A stretch of 64,000 nucleotides of DNA from Acheta domesticus. Lineage: Eukaryota > Arthropoda > Insecta > Orthoptera > Gryllidae. Location: the NCBI GenBank assembly GCA_031308135.1, contig JAHLJT010000631.1, positions 143,634,734 through 143,698,733 of the forward strand, in the 5' to 3' direction. Shown here in pieces: positions 1 to 11,548 of the stretch. The notes beneath the pieces were generated by a model. It saw nothing but the letters and a program-made list of their open reading frames with translations. It was not told the origin of the DNA and ran no database searches. The first letter of the stretch is position 1; the number at the start of each line of letters is the position of its first letter. The translations under genes and the position numbers were made by a program.

Positions 1-25
1 ACTTGCTTTTATCCCTTTGATTTAC

Positions 26-276
26 CTATTTGTGATAAAATAAATAATCCAGCGGCCATTGATGCTGTAGGCCAATTCGATAACGCGCGCGCGCTGCTCG
101 AGCTGAGGCGGAGAAAGTGCGCTAGCATCCGGGACCTTGCGCAGGTGACCGAGTAACCGGTTCCGGAGCCTAATTGTGGGCGCTTCCATTGGGTTTATAT
201 GAGGCGAATCGGCCTCGGTCCCTAAGCGGCCCGCCACCTCCACTGCCCAATTAACCACAAACGCGACACTCTTCAT
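26..276 (-). CDS. Possible first coding exon of an unrecognised host gene (partial)
   Basis: An open frame of about 83 codons starts with an ATG at 276 and reads towards the left edge. It is interrupted exactly at a good 5' splice site (AATAG followed by GTAAAT, GT at 25-24), so the rest of the gene would lie outside the window. The peptide has a mixed, non-repetitive composition (for example LSPPQLEQRARVIELAY) and high GC, unlike the surrounding AT-rich DNA. I do not recognise the family. The CpG-rich DNA just upstream on this strand (about 280-840) would be a natural promoter. It could instead be chance coding potential in a CpG island, because only one exon is visible. Confidence 0.33.
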
Positions 277-429
277 TCCTTAACGTGCCATCTCGCCACG
301 GGAGGTTTCAATTAAACGTTATCGATCGTGCTCGCGACAACTTTCAGAGGAGGCCTCACCCCGCCTCGAAAGCGAGATTGTGAGTCATATTTTCATCAAG
401 GTGCTTCATCATCTACTTAGCAACGCGCT

Positions 430-840
430 CGTCAGGTTAGACTAATTAGCGGTAAGCGCCAATAAATCATGCGAACAGAGGTTGCGTTTCTAGTACAATG
501 CGAGTTTCTTTGCGTCTGTGTGGTCCTATATATCGCGAGGGAAATCCGTTGGAGAGCGGCCGGCCGGTGGCGGAGGGCTGTGACCGATCGAGTATTGTGC
601 GGCCGTGAACCAGTTCCCGCTGCGCGCTGGCCGGGCAGGTTGTGCGGCTACGTGGGGCGCTGCCCTGGAGCAGGGCTCCGCACGACGCAACGGATGACGA
701 CTCGCTCTGTACACAAGCCAGTGCCGTGGAGAAGGGCGGGCGAGCGCAACGATGTGGGTCGGAGGCGAAGGTGGCATGGACTGTTCGTAATTTTCATTCT
801 GTGTTTACTGACGCGACGGCCATTTCTTCCGTAAGTGTAG
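430..840. promoter_or_regulatory. CpG-rich island, candidate promoter or non-coding exon
   Basis: The stretch is strongly enriched in GC and CpG compared with the flanking AT-rich sequence. On the plus strand a consensus splice donor (GTAAGT) occurs at about 829-834. An arginine-rich open frame runs 469-834, but its composition is what GC-rich DNA gives by chance. A CpG-rich promoter serving the minus-strand exon at 26-276, or a divergent plus-strand transcript, would explain both features. No protein family supports a coding role. Confidence 0.3.
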
Positions 841-2451
841 ACGGAAGGTGGAAGTGCTCCTGCCTCGTTGGATCGTGGGATCCGACGCAGACCTACATAT
901 CAATTAGCAGAATTTCCCTCGCTGCTATGTGCCCCATCGGGCCACTGCCCCAGGCGGCACAAAGTCAAAGCCCCCTAAATATGCGAGCATGTAAGTGACA
1001 AATTAGGAGAAACATAATTTATTAAAAGCAATACAACAGTATTTTTATATAGGATTTTTAGATCGATTTTATGTATCCCAGATTAATGCTCAATATCTTC
1101 TGGGTTGATTATCTAAACTGATAGGGCTCTTTAACACATAAAGAAAATGTACTTTTGAGACTTAATTGTCGTGATTTTTCTGTCTCTTATGTGGAACAGA
1201 CAAAAGAATTAAAAAACAAAGAATTAACGAATTAAGAAACAAAGAATTAAAAAACCTGTTAATTACTTTAAAAAGACTGGCACAAAATTGTATTCAATTT
1301 ATCGACATCTCCTTGATATTTTCATCTTTTTAATTCTGTTTATGATGATGATCCGCGAAAATATTAAATATTAATCCCGGAGATACTAAGTACAAAAACT
1401 CACACTATTAATCCCCTGTTCGAATCAAATTTATTCACAAACTTTCATGACAATGTCGAAAATAAGAATACCCTACAACATTTTTGTAGTTTGTGAGATG
1501 TTCCGTTTACTTTTATTTGCATAAGTGTACACTTCTTTTATCCGTTTCTTCCCACTTATAACTCTATTCCTGTTTTTACTTCATTTCATTGTTATCTTTT
1601 TCAAATGATGACGTAGTACATGCAATCACGAGAAAGGCATTTGCGGGTCGGCGTGGAATTCAGTATGCTGAGAATCACTACATGACTGATCTAATGCCCC
1701 CCCTCAATTCATACTTGCCCCCTTCTCCTTTAATAGATGATGTATATACTAATAATGGGAATGTTTTTCCTTATTTGTGTTTATTTTGAATTTTTATTTT
1801 TTATTTCATAATTTTCAGTTAATTGCTGTATAGTATTTGAGTAAACTCCTATACCGTGCGTGTATGGAGATTTCCGTGTCTCACGGCTAGACCACTTCCC
1901 GTGCACCAATCGAGACAAACGAGGTTTGAACGCGTTTCCGTCCCCTGTTGGGGAACTCATAATTTGTTTTTCGATCCGGCCATAAGATTCCAATAAATTG
2001 TCAAAAACGTGTTTTTTCGTTTTTGGATCTACGGTCCTTGTGAGTATGACAGGAATTGAACTAACGCCAACTAAATGGATCTATGCACATGGCATTGATT
2101 AAACCCCATTATTTCGTGGTAATTTTCAGTTCACGACACCATAATTTTGTTCCACGAGGATGTCAACACTGATTTTTGGCAAACGAGAAAAAACTAAATA
2201 AATATCGCCCGGCAGAATGTGTGGTAAATTCGGAAGTATTTTATACTTGTAGTGAAGTGTGACGTGTTTCATGTGTATTTCGTCTAAAGAATTTGCAACT
2301 TGCCTTGTAACATTAAATTTGAAGAACGTTAAGTGAATACAAAGGAAACAAGAACTGTAAATACTAAACAATACATTTCTTAAGCGTGCAAAAATTGATT
2401 TTCAATTTAATGTGACTACACATAAACATACAAAATAGTAACCTTTTAATG

Positions 2452-2453
<2 letters not shown>
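841..2453. other. AT-rich DNA without recognisable gene
   Basis: The region holds short chance open frames on both strands and no motif I recognise. Small near-repeats of ATTAAAAAACAAAGAATTAA type occur at about 1205-1260. Confidence 0.5.

Positions 2454-2498
<45 letters not shown>
2454..2498. repeat. (AT)n microsatellite
   Basis: An uninterrupted AT dinucleotide run of about 45 bp. Confidence 0.95.
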
Positions 2499-2502
<4 letters not shown>

Positions 2503-3655
2503 AACAAAAATCAGATCGAGTTTCGGAAGTTTTAAAATCTTAAAATAAGGGGCAAAATTATGGAAGTGTTAAGCGACGTAGGGGAATCAAATCTAGCTTT
2601 AGAAGATTTTGCGTCAGAATTTTCCGAAGTAAGGAAAATGATATTATATTAGCATTAGAGAACGCAGAACAACAGCTTACTGGTGTTCATTTATGTTCAT
2701 ATTGGAAAACAAAACGTAAAAAAATATAGCTGTGCATGATTCATATACCTGTAAGTATTTTTTACAGGGGTTATAATTTTTAAATTGCAATATGACCGCT
2801 TCATTTCCCGTTTGGAGTTAATTTACAAGGCGATTGAGTGTTGGGAATTTTTGAACTGGAGTGTAACTTTAACAGATACTACGATTCATTGGTAAGTCCA
2901 ATGTCAGATACTCTAAGAACATATTTGAAAAAAGCTACGCATTAAAGAAATTAAGTACGAAAGAAATTTTCAACACATGAATATATTTTTAAATATGTTT
3001 TCAGTGTCGGCGACGCCACATTCAACTAGTATTATCATATTTTGGTAAGTTCATCCATATATTTATATTTTTTATACACTACATTTTTTACTTATATTTC
3101 TTTTATTACATAATTTCATTTCCGATTACTGTGTAATGTAATTTTTAATATTTTCATTCTAAAAAATATCATCATTTGTTTCCATTTACAGACAAGAATT
3201 TTAAGTTTTTGTTCGCCCCATATCATGCATACAAATGTTATGGGAAACGCCATGCTCTAAACTACATGAAAAACAAGTGATGCTACAGAATGGCACAAAC
3301 TTTCTCGTAGGGAAGCAATACCTTCACTAATCGCAAACTTTTGTCTACAAACGATTTAAAATGATGAACGCCAAGTAGAGTTTCATCATTCACTCTTGTT
3401 TCCGCTATCGTTTTTTCTTACATTTCTCAACCATTTTAGCGGGTTCTCTTCAGGCAATTTAAATATTCATGTAGGTACAAGACACATTGCATTTTTTCGT
3501 TCAGAAACAAAAATACTACACGAACCCATTTGCGTAACAAAACGATTTCGTATGTACTAATATACTTGAAATACCATCACTAGTTAAGTAGTGCTCTATG
3601 TAACTTATGAATATTTATTGCGAGACGCACTGAGGGAGGACGCTGTCACCGATAC
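2499..3655. other. AT-rich DNA with two small repeat fragments
   Basis: No gene is visible. At about 3275-3320 there is a short copy of the family R start sequence (GATGCTACAGAATGGCACA). At about 3437-3470 the minus strand carries CCTGAAGAGAACCCGC followed by TAAAATGGTTGAGAAA. This resembles the segment near 29525-29565 on the same strand and the CTGAAGA...GAAA motifs of the Penelope-like elements, so it may be an old fragment of such an element. Confidence 0.35.
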
Positions 3656-3659
3656 CTCT

Positions 3660-4440
3660 ACCTCCCCCCTCTCAGCAACATCCCACTCATGACACGCTCG
3701 TTGCTTCGGATGGAAGAGGAAGAAATGCCGCCAGGGGCCGAGACGCATTCGGTCGAAAGCTGCGAACCGGCGGGCCAAGCGCCGCTGGAACTGCCGGAGG
3801 CGGCTTGTCCGCGGACGGCGACCCTCCGGAAGAAGGCTCCTGCGCCTCCTTCCCAGTCCCTTTCAGACGGCGCACGGAAAGCAGTGGCAGAGGTTGCGCA
3901 TGCAGGGGAAGAATTCTTCGCACTTCCTGCGGTTTCGGGCCATCATGCGCACGCCGGTATTTAAATTTGTCCATGCGGCCGTCCGGCTGAATTACTCGAA
4001 AAAGTTAAACCGTAATCCACAAAGTGGATTGAAATTCCGCCGACGGAGCTCCGTGCGCGAGAACATGAGAATTCGGAAAATCCTCCGCTGAGTGGCAGCT
4101 GCGTCACAACCGAGTGCTTGGACGTGCGCTGGACGCCGCTGTCGCGGACGGATGGAGTGCCCTCTGTAACAACCGGGTCGACCCGCGTGGGAACAGACCT
4201 GACTTTTTGGACGCGAAAGGCCACAACTCTATCGTGCTTGATGCAGCGGCCGCGGTGGCATACAAGGGGCGTCTGCATCAGAGATACGTATGAGGAAAGG
4301 GCTAAAAGATACGAGTACCTGCGCGCAATGCTCCTGGCCAGCGCTACAGGTGGTGCAGTTTCACCCTGTTATGTGGTGGTGAGAGCCTTCGGCTGCTGGT
4401 GTGGTGACACTGACGCTGCTCTAAAGAAATTCGTCTCCGG
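3660..4440. other. GC-rich segment with overlapping open frames, origin unknown
   Basis: GC-rich DNA carries overlapping open frames on both strands (for example plus 3689-3964 and minus 3687-3974), which is typical of chance openness in GC-rich sequence. The plus frame 4118-4693 runs on into the family R repeat beginning at 4451, so its downstream half is not a gene. No protein domain is recognisable. A CpG island or a host exon inside this block cannot be excluded. Confidence 0.3.
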
Positions 4441-4450
4441 CGACAAGCAT

Positions 4451-4935
4451 AAACTAGTGGTGCTAGAGAATGGCACAGACTTTCTCGTAATAGTTTTCTA
4501 TTTCTTTGGATTTGGGCTAGCTATTTGGAATTGCCACATACTCTTGCCAGATGCCATCTATCTATCTACCCCCCAAAATCAAAATATCGGTTTCAAATTC
4601 AAGGAGCCAGTAGATCAGCCAGATCGATCGGGTAGTATCAATTTTGGAGAAAATCGGTTGAACGGTATAGTCGCCAGCGTTGTTCACAGATAGACGGTCG
4701 GGCGGACGGACGGACGGACAGACGTTTTGCATTCAATTAGGTTTTAGGTATCAAGGACCTACACAATAGCAATTCTGGCTACACCACGAGTTAGGAGATT
4801 TTTTTCTTAATTTAGCAACTGGATTTATCAACTTTTTCGTTACCAGGGTCCTGTAATAAGAGTTTTTCTCCCGAAAATTCGCCATTTTTTTGTGCAGCAT
4901 TACATAACTTTCCTTATACTATACGTAGTACGTAA
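4451..4935 (+). repeat. Family R repeat, short copy (start and end joined)
   Basis: The copy begins with the family start (AACTAGTGGTGCTAGAGAAT) and continues through the conserved 5' block (GCTAGCTATTTGGAATTGCC). It then jumps to the family 3' block: AATCGGTTGAACGG, a (GTCY)n-type minisatellite read here as GGACGGACAGAC at about 4700-4722, GGTATCAAGGACC and TCTGGCTACACCACG. The 255-290-bp tandem units found in the longer copies at 55-57 kb and 62-64 kb are absent. There is no coding capacity. Confidence 0.75.
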
Positions 4936-5492
4936 GTAAAAAATAAATTATATAAATACGTATGTATACAAGAAAGTGAAAGGACACCTGAGTGTTAAAT
5001 TGTTGTTTTAGAATTTATGCAGTGACTTTCTTTTACAAATATTAATAAATATTCAAAAGTCAGAATAATTACAACTTAATTATTGTCTCTATATTTTAAA
5101 AATATTTTACAAACATACAGGCTTATTCCTCGTTTTACATGACCTTCAATGACATTGGTATGGTAGGGGAGACCGGGGCTAGTTGTGACAGGAGCACGTT
5201 GTGACATCATGCTTACTGACCGATCCAACAGAGCTCAGCTCGTGATAGTTTACATGCACGTTTCAACCTTTGCCTAAGCCTGCTCTTTGAGTTGCTGCAG
5301 GGACCGTTGCTTGATTTTTTTTTCGAACATTTTGTTTTCAACATTTTGTTTTTTTGTTTATGTAGTGAAGTAAAAATCTATCGGACTGTTCCAGTCAACC
5401 TTAGAAACTATAAATCGAAGATGTGTTCAACTACTTTGCATCATTAAAAAACTTACTTTTTAAGCTTTAATTTGATGTTTCTTATTTATAGT
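4936..5492. other. AT-rich DNA without recognisable gene
   Basis: No motif or open frame of note is seen. The right edge is the start of the family N repeat at 5493. Confidence 0.5.
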
Positions 5493-5645
5493 ATAACCCA
5501 AGGGTTATCAGTCAATAATTAAACAAAAAGCAAGAATGAAAACATTCGAAATTGGCGCGCGCCGACGGGAGGTATCTCACCGCGGAACGTGAACGATTCG
5601 GTCTGAGGCAGTGAACGGAGAGTTGAAGAGAGAAAGCGCAAAGCA

Positions 5646-5911
5646 CGGTGTAAGAGATATAGGTGGGCTCACTCCCGGTCTAAAACTGAAGCTAATGTGA
5701 GGCTAGTTCTCACAGTTCTCGCTATGTAAGCGCTGCGAACGACTTGGGCATTTTTGGGACAAGATGGTTGGACAAGATGGATGGAGACGCCATCATGAAT
5801 GCCCAACTCGATCGTGCGCACCGTACGGATAAGTGAGGAACTAGCCTCAAACTGGTTACAAAAATTTTGTTCAAAAGGCGACTAGTTGACACACCTTTAT
5901 ATCTTACACCG
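5646..5911. repeat. Foldback MITE-like inverted repeat inside family N copy A
   Basis: The left arm (CGGTGTAAGAGATATAGGTG) is an imperfect inverted match of the right arm (CCTTTATATCTTACACCG), and the similarity continues inwards through GAGGCTAGTTCTCAC against GTGAGGAACTAGCCTC and towards the centre. The unit is 266 bp here and about 298 bp in copy B. An inverted relative lies at 38060-38467 outside a complete family N copy. I could not identify a convincing target-site duplication. Confidence 0.65.
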
Positions 5912-6406
5912 TGGCGCCCAGACATGGCGGAGGTCAAATGGTAGAGCGATGTAGTGGATGAAATCAGTTGAAGTGTGGTGTGAAAAGAGTAGAAGAATCG
6001 TGTGAGTAGACGCTTGAGTGATACATGTGACTGTGGTAAAACGGAGTTAAGAAGATGCGTGTATAAAGTGAAAGAACAGAGATGCTACAGATAATGTCGG
6101 CAGTAAGTGGTAGACACGTGGACATGGACGAGTGCAGCCACTAATAGAGACGTTAAGTAGACGTAGGATAGCAATAATTGTGATTGTGATGACTGTAGAG
6201 TAACATCAAAGTTACAACCTGGGAAAAAGGGGGTGGAAAGTGGATAATTGAGACTTGTACTATTGTATTTACACGAGCGAGTGCAGTAACCAGGCGTCAT
6301 TCACACGCTGGTGAGTTGTACAGAGAAAGATTAATCGTGAAACTAATGCTCCCGTTGCGTGAGAGACACGAGTGTTCGAAAATGCCGAATGAATTTCGTC
6401 TGCGAG

Positions 6407-7706
6407 CAGTGGCGAAGCGTCAGGGTAGGCAGAGTAAGCTGAGCTATCCCTAAGAATCTTGAAGAAGGCGGGAAATATATCTTCACCAAAAAAAGAAAAT
6501 TGTCAATTTATAATGTTATTTTAGCCAATTTATACCGTAAAGTATGCGCACCAAGTTCATTTTTCTGTTCTTATGCGCATTCAATGCGAAGTGTCTTTGT
6601 CGCCGCCCGGTGCATCGGGCAGGCTGGGGAGTGAGGCTGAGGCCGTTCCGCTTACCACTGGAAGACAGTTTGTAGGCAAGGGACGGGGCGCGGGGAAGTG
6701 AGCGCGCATGCGCATTGAGAAGCTGGCCCGGTTATTCGGCCAGAAGGGTAGGCTGGCCTTACAATTGGCCTTACAACTATAATTTAAACTCCTGCCGGCA
6801 GGCGCTCTCTTCACCACAAGTTTGCGTGGAACTTCCGGAAATGTCCACTAGAGGTCATTGAGCAACTTCAAATATCACTACTAACAAAAGTAAATACATT
6901 TATTTATTCCAAATTTCAGTATTAGTATTCCTCTGTCGCCAATTCATTAAGTACACTATTGAGAATGTTAACTCTTTCTCCCACATAATTTAGCATTGGT
7001 TTAAATTTTAATAAAACAAGATCATTTAAAAAAGCGTTGATTTCAAGCATTTATGGGTTGGTATCGCGGCGTGTGAATCCCCCAGTAGTATCGTATTCTG
7101 GAAAGATCAAACAGGATCTGATCAGTGTAATTTCATTTCGTAAGTTAACTGAATAGCGTATACGTGTGTAGGTTACAAGTGAAATGTCGTTGACCAGCAA
7201 CTGCATGTCGCTGTGTCTCATTGACAATGAGCACTCTGAAACAATTAAAACTCATTAACGTAATTCTAAGTCAAATAACACTCTTCAACTTGGCTACTAT
7301 TTTAATAGAAAAGAAAATTTCGTGTAGGTGTTCGCAAGATGATATGTTTAAAGAAAGCGTTGAATTTTTTCTGAAGAAAACCAGGTATTTAGAATTAATT
7401 TACAAAAAACTGTACGAACAAGGAGTATACATCTATTATAAATAAGCATAACCATTTACAATTTTTTTTCAATTCTGCACTAGGCTTATTCTTGATCTGA
7501 GTATTGTTGCATGATTGAAATAATACTAATACTAATACTAATAATAATAATAATAATAATAATAATTACTATTATTATTAAATTTGTAGTCTTTTGATCT
7601 CTATCTTCTAAATATTCGATATTTCATAAATTAAGTAAAAATATGTGTTTTTACAATATGTTCGTGACTCAGCTTATCCAAAAATTAACCTCACGCTTCG
7701 CCACTG
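6407..7706. mobile_element. Non-autonomous hAT-type DNA transposon
   Basis: The 1300-bp insertion is bounded by terminal inverted repeats CAGTGGCGAAGCGT (6407-6420) and ACGCTTCGCCACTG (7693-7706). It is flanked by the 8-bp direct repeat TCTGCGAG at 6399-6406 and 7707-7714. Family N copy B carries one TCTGCGAG at 43652-43659 with both flanks joined, so the insertion boundaries are certain. CAGTG-type ends with an 8-bp duplication are the signature of hAT elements. No transposase is recognisable: the only modest open frame (plus 7221-7445, 74 codons) matches nothing I know. The interior has a GC-rich block at about 6580-6800 and an (AAT)n run near 7520-7580. Confidence 0.88.
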
Positions 7707-8321
7707 TCTGCGAGTACTGTGAAGAACGAAGATTTAGGTAACGGCGTCGCGTGTTCGCGAGCATTGCTGGCGAAGGCGGCGGGTGCGGTGACGACACGGC
7801 GGTGACGCGGACGACCGAGCAGACCCGAGCAATCCCGAGGATAGCGCCGAGGTGGAGGCACGCGTCGGAGCTACAAGAGGCATACAGCATATTAGTATCT
7901 GATATTCAGTAACCAGGGTAATCAGAGTATGGGTTTACGGTGAGGGAGACACTGGAGGGGACTACAGTGTGAACAGTAGCAAACCATTAAATGATGTAAA
8001 TTACAAGCGATTGGTATAGGGAACACAGATCACGTGGCAGCAAGTATGATTAATAAAGAGTAACAAATTGCATGTTTTGCCTACAAATTCATGTTGGTGT
8101 TTATAATAATAAAGAAACGGAAAATTATATTTGAGATGGTGAAACTTTAGAGTTATGGTTCATAAATAATAAAGGGAATGATATTTCAATGAAATATTCC
8201 AGATATGTTGTCAAATGCCTTATCAGGGCGATGCCCCTAAAGCCAATCCTGGTCCTAAACAAATTTTCTTGTATGTGTGGATTACAGGTTACCTGCCTGG
8301 CAGACCAGAAAGGTACAGTAC

Positions 8322-8786
8322 TGTAACAAATCTGCTTTTTCTTTATACTACTGCTACTGAATATCAAATCTACCATTTGCTTACCAATTTACAATCTGGG
8401 CAACTCGACCCGCCCGCCATACGGGGGACGAGAAACCTCCGTGAAAGTTTTTCTGGCTATTGATTGCTGCGGATTTTTTCGTTGCTTGTGGCTAGTTTCT
8501 CACTTCTGGATCACCAAATTTCTGACTGATCGTAGCGGGCGTTGCACCTAAATAACTTAATAACTTAGATCACTTCCAGGCTGCACTCCACTCAGCAATT
8601 TTATATTTTTTTTACTTTAGTGAACGACTACAACTTCACAGCACATATGCTTACAACTATCACCTCGTTTCAAACCAACAGAACTTTTTACCTCACCAAA
8701 AAGTCGACTTTCATCTTTTTTCAACAAAGCCCCCTAGCAACCACCTGCGATCGACTACTCTTTTCCTCAACAGTTGGTATATCACA
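8322..8786 (-). repeat. 3' LTR of the gag-only retrotransposon
   Basis: 465 bp, reading TGTGATATACC at its start and GTTACA at its end on the minus strand. It matches the other LTR at every position except one T missing from a T-run (about 8447-8452). Confidence 0.95.
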
Positions 8787-8800
8787 GCTTCCCTCCTCCT
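8787..8800 (-). promoter_or_regulatory. Polypurine tract
   Basis: On the minus strand the sequence AGGAGGAGGGAAGC directly precedes the 3' LTR. This is the expected place and composition for the plus-strand primer of reverse transcription. Confidence 0.85.
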
Positions 8801-9991
8801 AAGCGTCATTTCATTCGCTTTAGCTTAATAAATGACAAGATCTAAAAAAAATCACTAATTACTTCGTACCTTCTTGCACTGGTACCTCACACGGTTTCAC
8901 TAGCACTAGGTCTTCATTCTTCCAGCCTTAAATTATATTACAATATTCTTTTTCCTTTTGCTAACATTATTCTACCGTTTCATCTTTTTCTTGTCAAACT
9001 GCACTTTCCAGGGCGTCTTCGATAGCGTCAATTTTCTAGTATTCCTCTTCGCGATTGTTAAGGGTTCACGCATGCGGTCATCATCTTCTCTATAATGCTT
9101 CTGCCTCATCTTCTCAATTTATTTTCGCCCTTGCGCCTGGCACTTTCATGATACAGGTAAACTTCATATTCACGGTTTCTCCTCATCCATTTAATGCGAA
9201 CTACTATTCTCATCACCAGTTTCGTTACTACTCGACAACAAAATCTTCTCCCAACTTATTTAACCGCAGAGAACAGTTGATTTTCTCTTCCTCTATAGCG
9301 TTTACCACAGCGACGGGGAGTTAGTTTTCGGAGCAGCCTTCGCCTTCAGCATCACGCTACTTTTATCTCCGACCCTTCATTAGATGCAACTTCCCAGCAA
9401 CGTTGTTCGGTTCGTTGACATGCAGCATAATTTACTCTTTAACCACATCCAAGACCGTTTTCTACGTTCTAAGACAGTTCGCCCTAAATGAAGCGGCTCG
9501 GCAGAATTTATTCACGACTCTAGCCGTTGCCCGAATTGCCATTCTTCCCACCATGAGTTCCAGAAACACCTGCAAACTCCTACCACCGTCAATCTGTCAT
9601 TTGCTATTTAGAATCAGCTTCCGCTTTGGTATTTCTTATAATACTATATTATTCTTTCATTGCATTTAAAACTTTTCAGAAATCGCCGTAACATTGTTTC
9701 CTTATTCACTGGAGCCTTTACTAGCAAAATTGCCTCGCAATATCAAACCCTATCTTCATTTTGGTATTTTCCCTAATTTCTTCCTTAACAAATCGTTATA
9801 CCAGAACATTTCCTACTACCAACGTCCCGCGCCCTTCCTTCCTTTAGAACCTAATTTTCCATGAAGGCATCAATTCATTATGATTTCTTCTTGTTTATCT
9901 TTCTTCCTCTTAAAAGAATATTGTTCGCCTCCTATCTTCTCTTGCTTAGAATACTTCCCTTTGGGTTCTTCTTTTCTCTTCCCGTAGTGAT
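8801..9991 (-). other. Internal region of the LTR element downstream of gag, no pol
   Basis: 1.2 kb between the gag stop codon and the polypurine tract. The minus strand has no open frame of 60 codons here and shows no protease (D-S/T-G), RT (YxDD) or integrase motif. The half next to gag is purine-rich on the coding strand. It may hold a decayed remainder of pol or untranslated sequence needed in cis. Confidence 0.6.
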
Positions 9992-11548
9992 TTAATTTTT
10001 CCAAAATCGATTAATTTGTCCTTTTCCTTTCGCGCCATAATTTCTTTGATTCCCGTTATTCTCTTTCATTGCTAACCCATTTAGGTTAACTTTATTATTA
10101 CTCATCCCATTACTATCATTTCTGCCATTTTCCCCACTCAAGGTCTGATCGAACCGATTTAATCGTTCAACTAAATCTTCAGTACTTTCCGGCATTGAGT
10201 TCCACAATAAATTTTGAATACTATTAGGTAATTGGCGTATGATAATTCTCATAATTTCGCCCATGTCCGCTCTCTCCTCACATGCCTTAAACGCGGCAAT
10301 TTTGCGTGTGGCAAAATAGCACATGGATTCCGAGCCGCCCTTTCTAAATCTTTCACCCATTAACTTATATTTCAATTCAAACTTATGACTTTCGTTCCAA
10401 TACCTTCTTAAATACTTTTCTTTCCATTCTGCGTAACACGATGGTTCAGGAACTAACGAGGTCCACCAGTGGTGTGCCCTCGCGGACATTGCCTGCTCCA
10501 CTACATGTAATTTCAGTCTTTCGGGGATGTTATTTATAGTAAAATAACTCTCCAGCTTTGCTAAAAACGACCATGGTTGTTCTTTAACATCCCCGTGGAA
10601 TTTAAAATGGCTTGGCAAAACTAAAGATGCCGCGGTTGTCATAGAATTGCCACTGCAGTTCGATGTCGCGATCTCTTTTTCCAATTCTGAAATTCTGTTC
10701 TTTAATTCCGCCGTTTCTGTCCTGATCCTATATTCTTCTAATTCTTTTACCGATTTAATACCTTGTTTAATTTTATTTTCAATTATATCATCCGAATTCT
10801 CAATTTTCGCTTCTACATTTCCAATTCTGACATTTTGTTGCTGAGAAATATGTGACATCTGTTCTATACGCGCTTCTACGATTGTCATCTTTTCGCATTG
10901 TTGGCCTGCGACATGATCCAGTTTCGCGACATTTTGTTTAATATCAACGAAATCTTCCTGGATTTTATTAAAACAATCCCTTTGTTCCCGTTGAATTTCA
11001 GCAGTTTTAGCATCGAAATTATCCATTCTTATATTTATTTGACTAATTTCGAGAGCCGTGTCTGCTCGCAATTGTACTATTTCTTCCCGAATTTCGCCCC
11101 TCAGATTCTGAAATTCCCGAGTTAAATTCTCGTAGTTTGTACTGAATTGCGTGTTCATTTCTGCCTTCAAATTATCTAAATTGGAATTCATTTCCGCATT
11201 CATAGTTTCTAATTTCACATTTAAGTTAGAATTAATTTCTGCTTTTAAATTTCCTATCTTAGAATCCATCTCTGCGTTCATATTCGCTAATTTGGCGTTC
11301 ATTTCGGCTAACATTTGTAAGATTAATGTATTGTGATCAAAACTAGCTATTGGTGGATCTGCGGCTTCCTCATCCCTCGATATTTCTTCTTCTACCACAT
11401 GTACAGGTTCCACGTCTAAACCAACGTTAATTTCCGCACCCGCGTTTTCATCGTCAATAACATTTTGTCCCTCCCTCTCATCCAATTCAAGCTCCTCTTC
11501 CGATTCACCAACTTTTCCGGCACGAATTTTTCTGCTTCTAGTTTCCAT
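9992..11548 (-). CDS. gag: Gag-like structural protein of an LTR retrotransposon
   Basis: An intact 518-residue open frame starts about 190 bp after the primer-binding site. Residues 1-70 are strongly acidic. Residues about 75-295 form a long predicted coiled coil with internal near-repeats of the type NLKAEMN and METMNAEM. Residues about 313-470 match the retrotransposon Gag core (PF03732-like) by pattern: FKFHGD, then QPWSFLAKLESYF, a WW pair at 361-362, WKEKYLRRYW and a helical C-terminal half. The tail (470-518) is Asn/Gly/Lys-rich and has no CCHC zinc knuckle. By family knowledge the protein would assemble particles and bind the element's RNA in the cytoplasm. The missing knuckle and the absence of Pol are unusual. 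Retention of a long open frame suggests selection or recent birth. Confidence 0.85.
   Translation of the reverse strand: METRSRKIRAGKVGESEEELELDEREGQNVIDDENAGAEINVGLDVEPVHVVEEEISRDEEAADPPIASFDHNTLILQMLAEMNAKLANMNAEMDSKIGNLKAEINSNLNVKLETMNAEMNSNLDNLKAEMNTQFSTNYENLTREFQNLRGEIREEIVQLRADTALEISQINIRMDNFDAKTAEIQREQRDCFNKIQEDFVDIKQNVAKLDHVAGQQCEKMTIVEARIEQMSHISQQQNVRIGNVEAKIENSDDIIENKIKQGIKSVKELEEYRIRTETAELKNRISELEKEIATSNCSGNSMTTAASLVLPSHFKFHGDVKEQPWSFLAKLESYFTINNIPERLKLHVVEQAMSARAHHWWTSLVPEPSCYAEWKEKYLRRYWNESHKFELKYKLMGERFRKGGSESMCYFATRKIAAFKACEERADMGEIMRIIIRQLPNSIQNLLWNSMPESTEDLVERLNRFDQTLSGENGRNDSNGMSNNKVNLNGLAMKENNGNQRNYGAKGKGQINRFWKN

Noticed and set aside
4118..4693. 191-codon plus frame as a gene
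   Set aside because: Its second half is the family R repeat beginning at 4451 and the first half has no recognisable domain.
10647..11336. Plus-strand frames opposite the gag gene
   Set aside because: Shadows of the minus-strand gag; the structural signals (primer-binding site, polypurine tract) fix the minus strand as coding.
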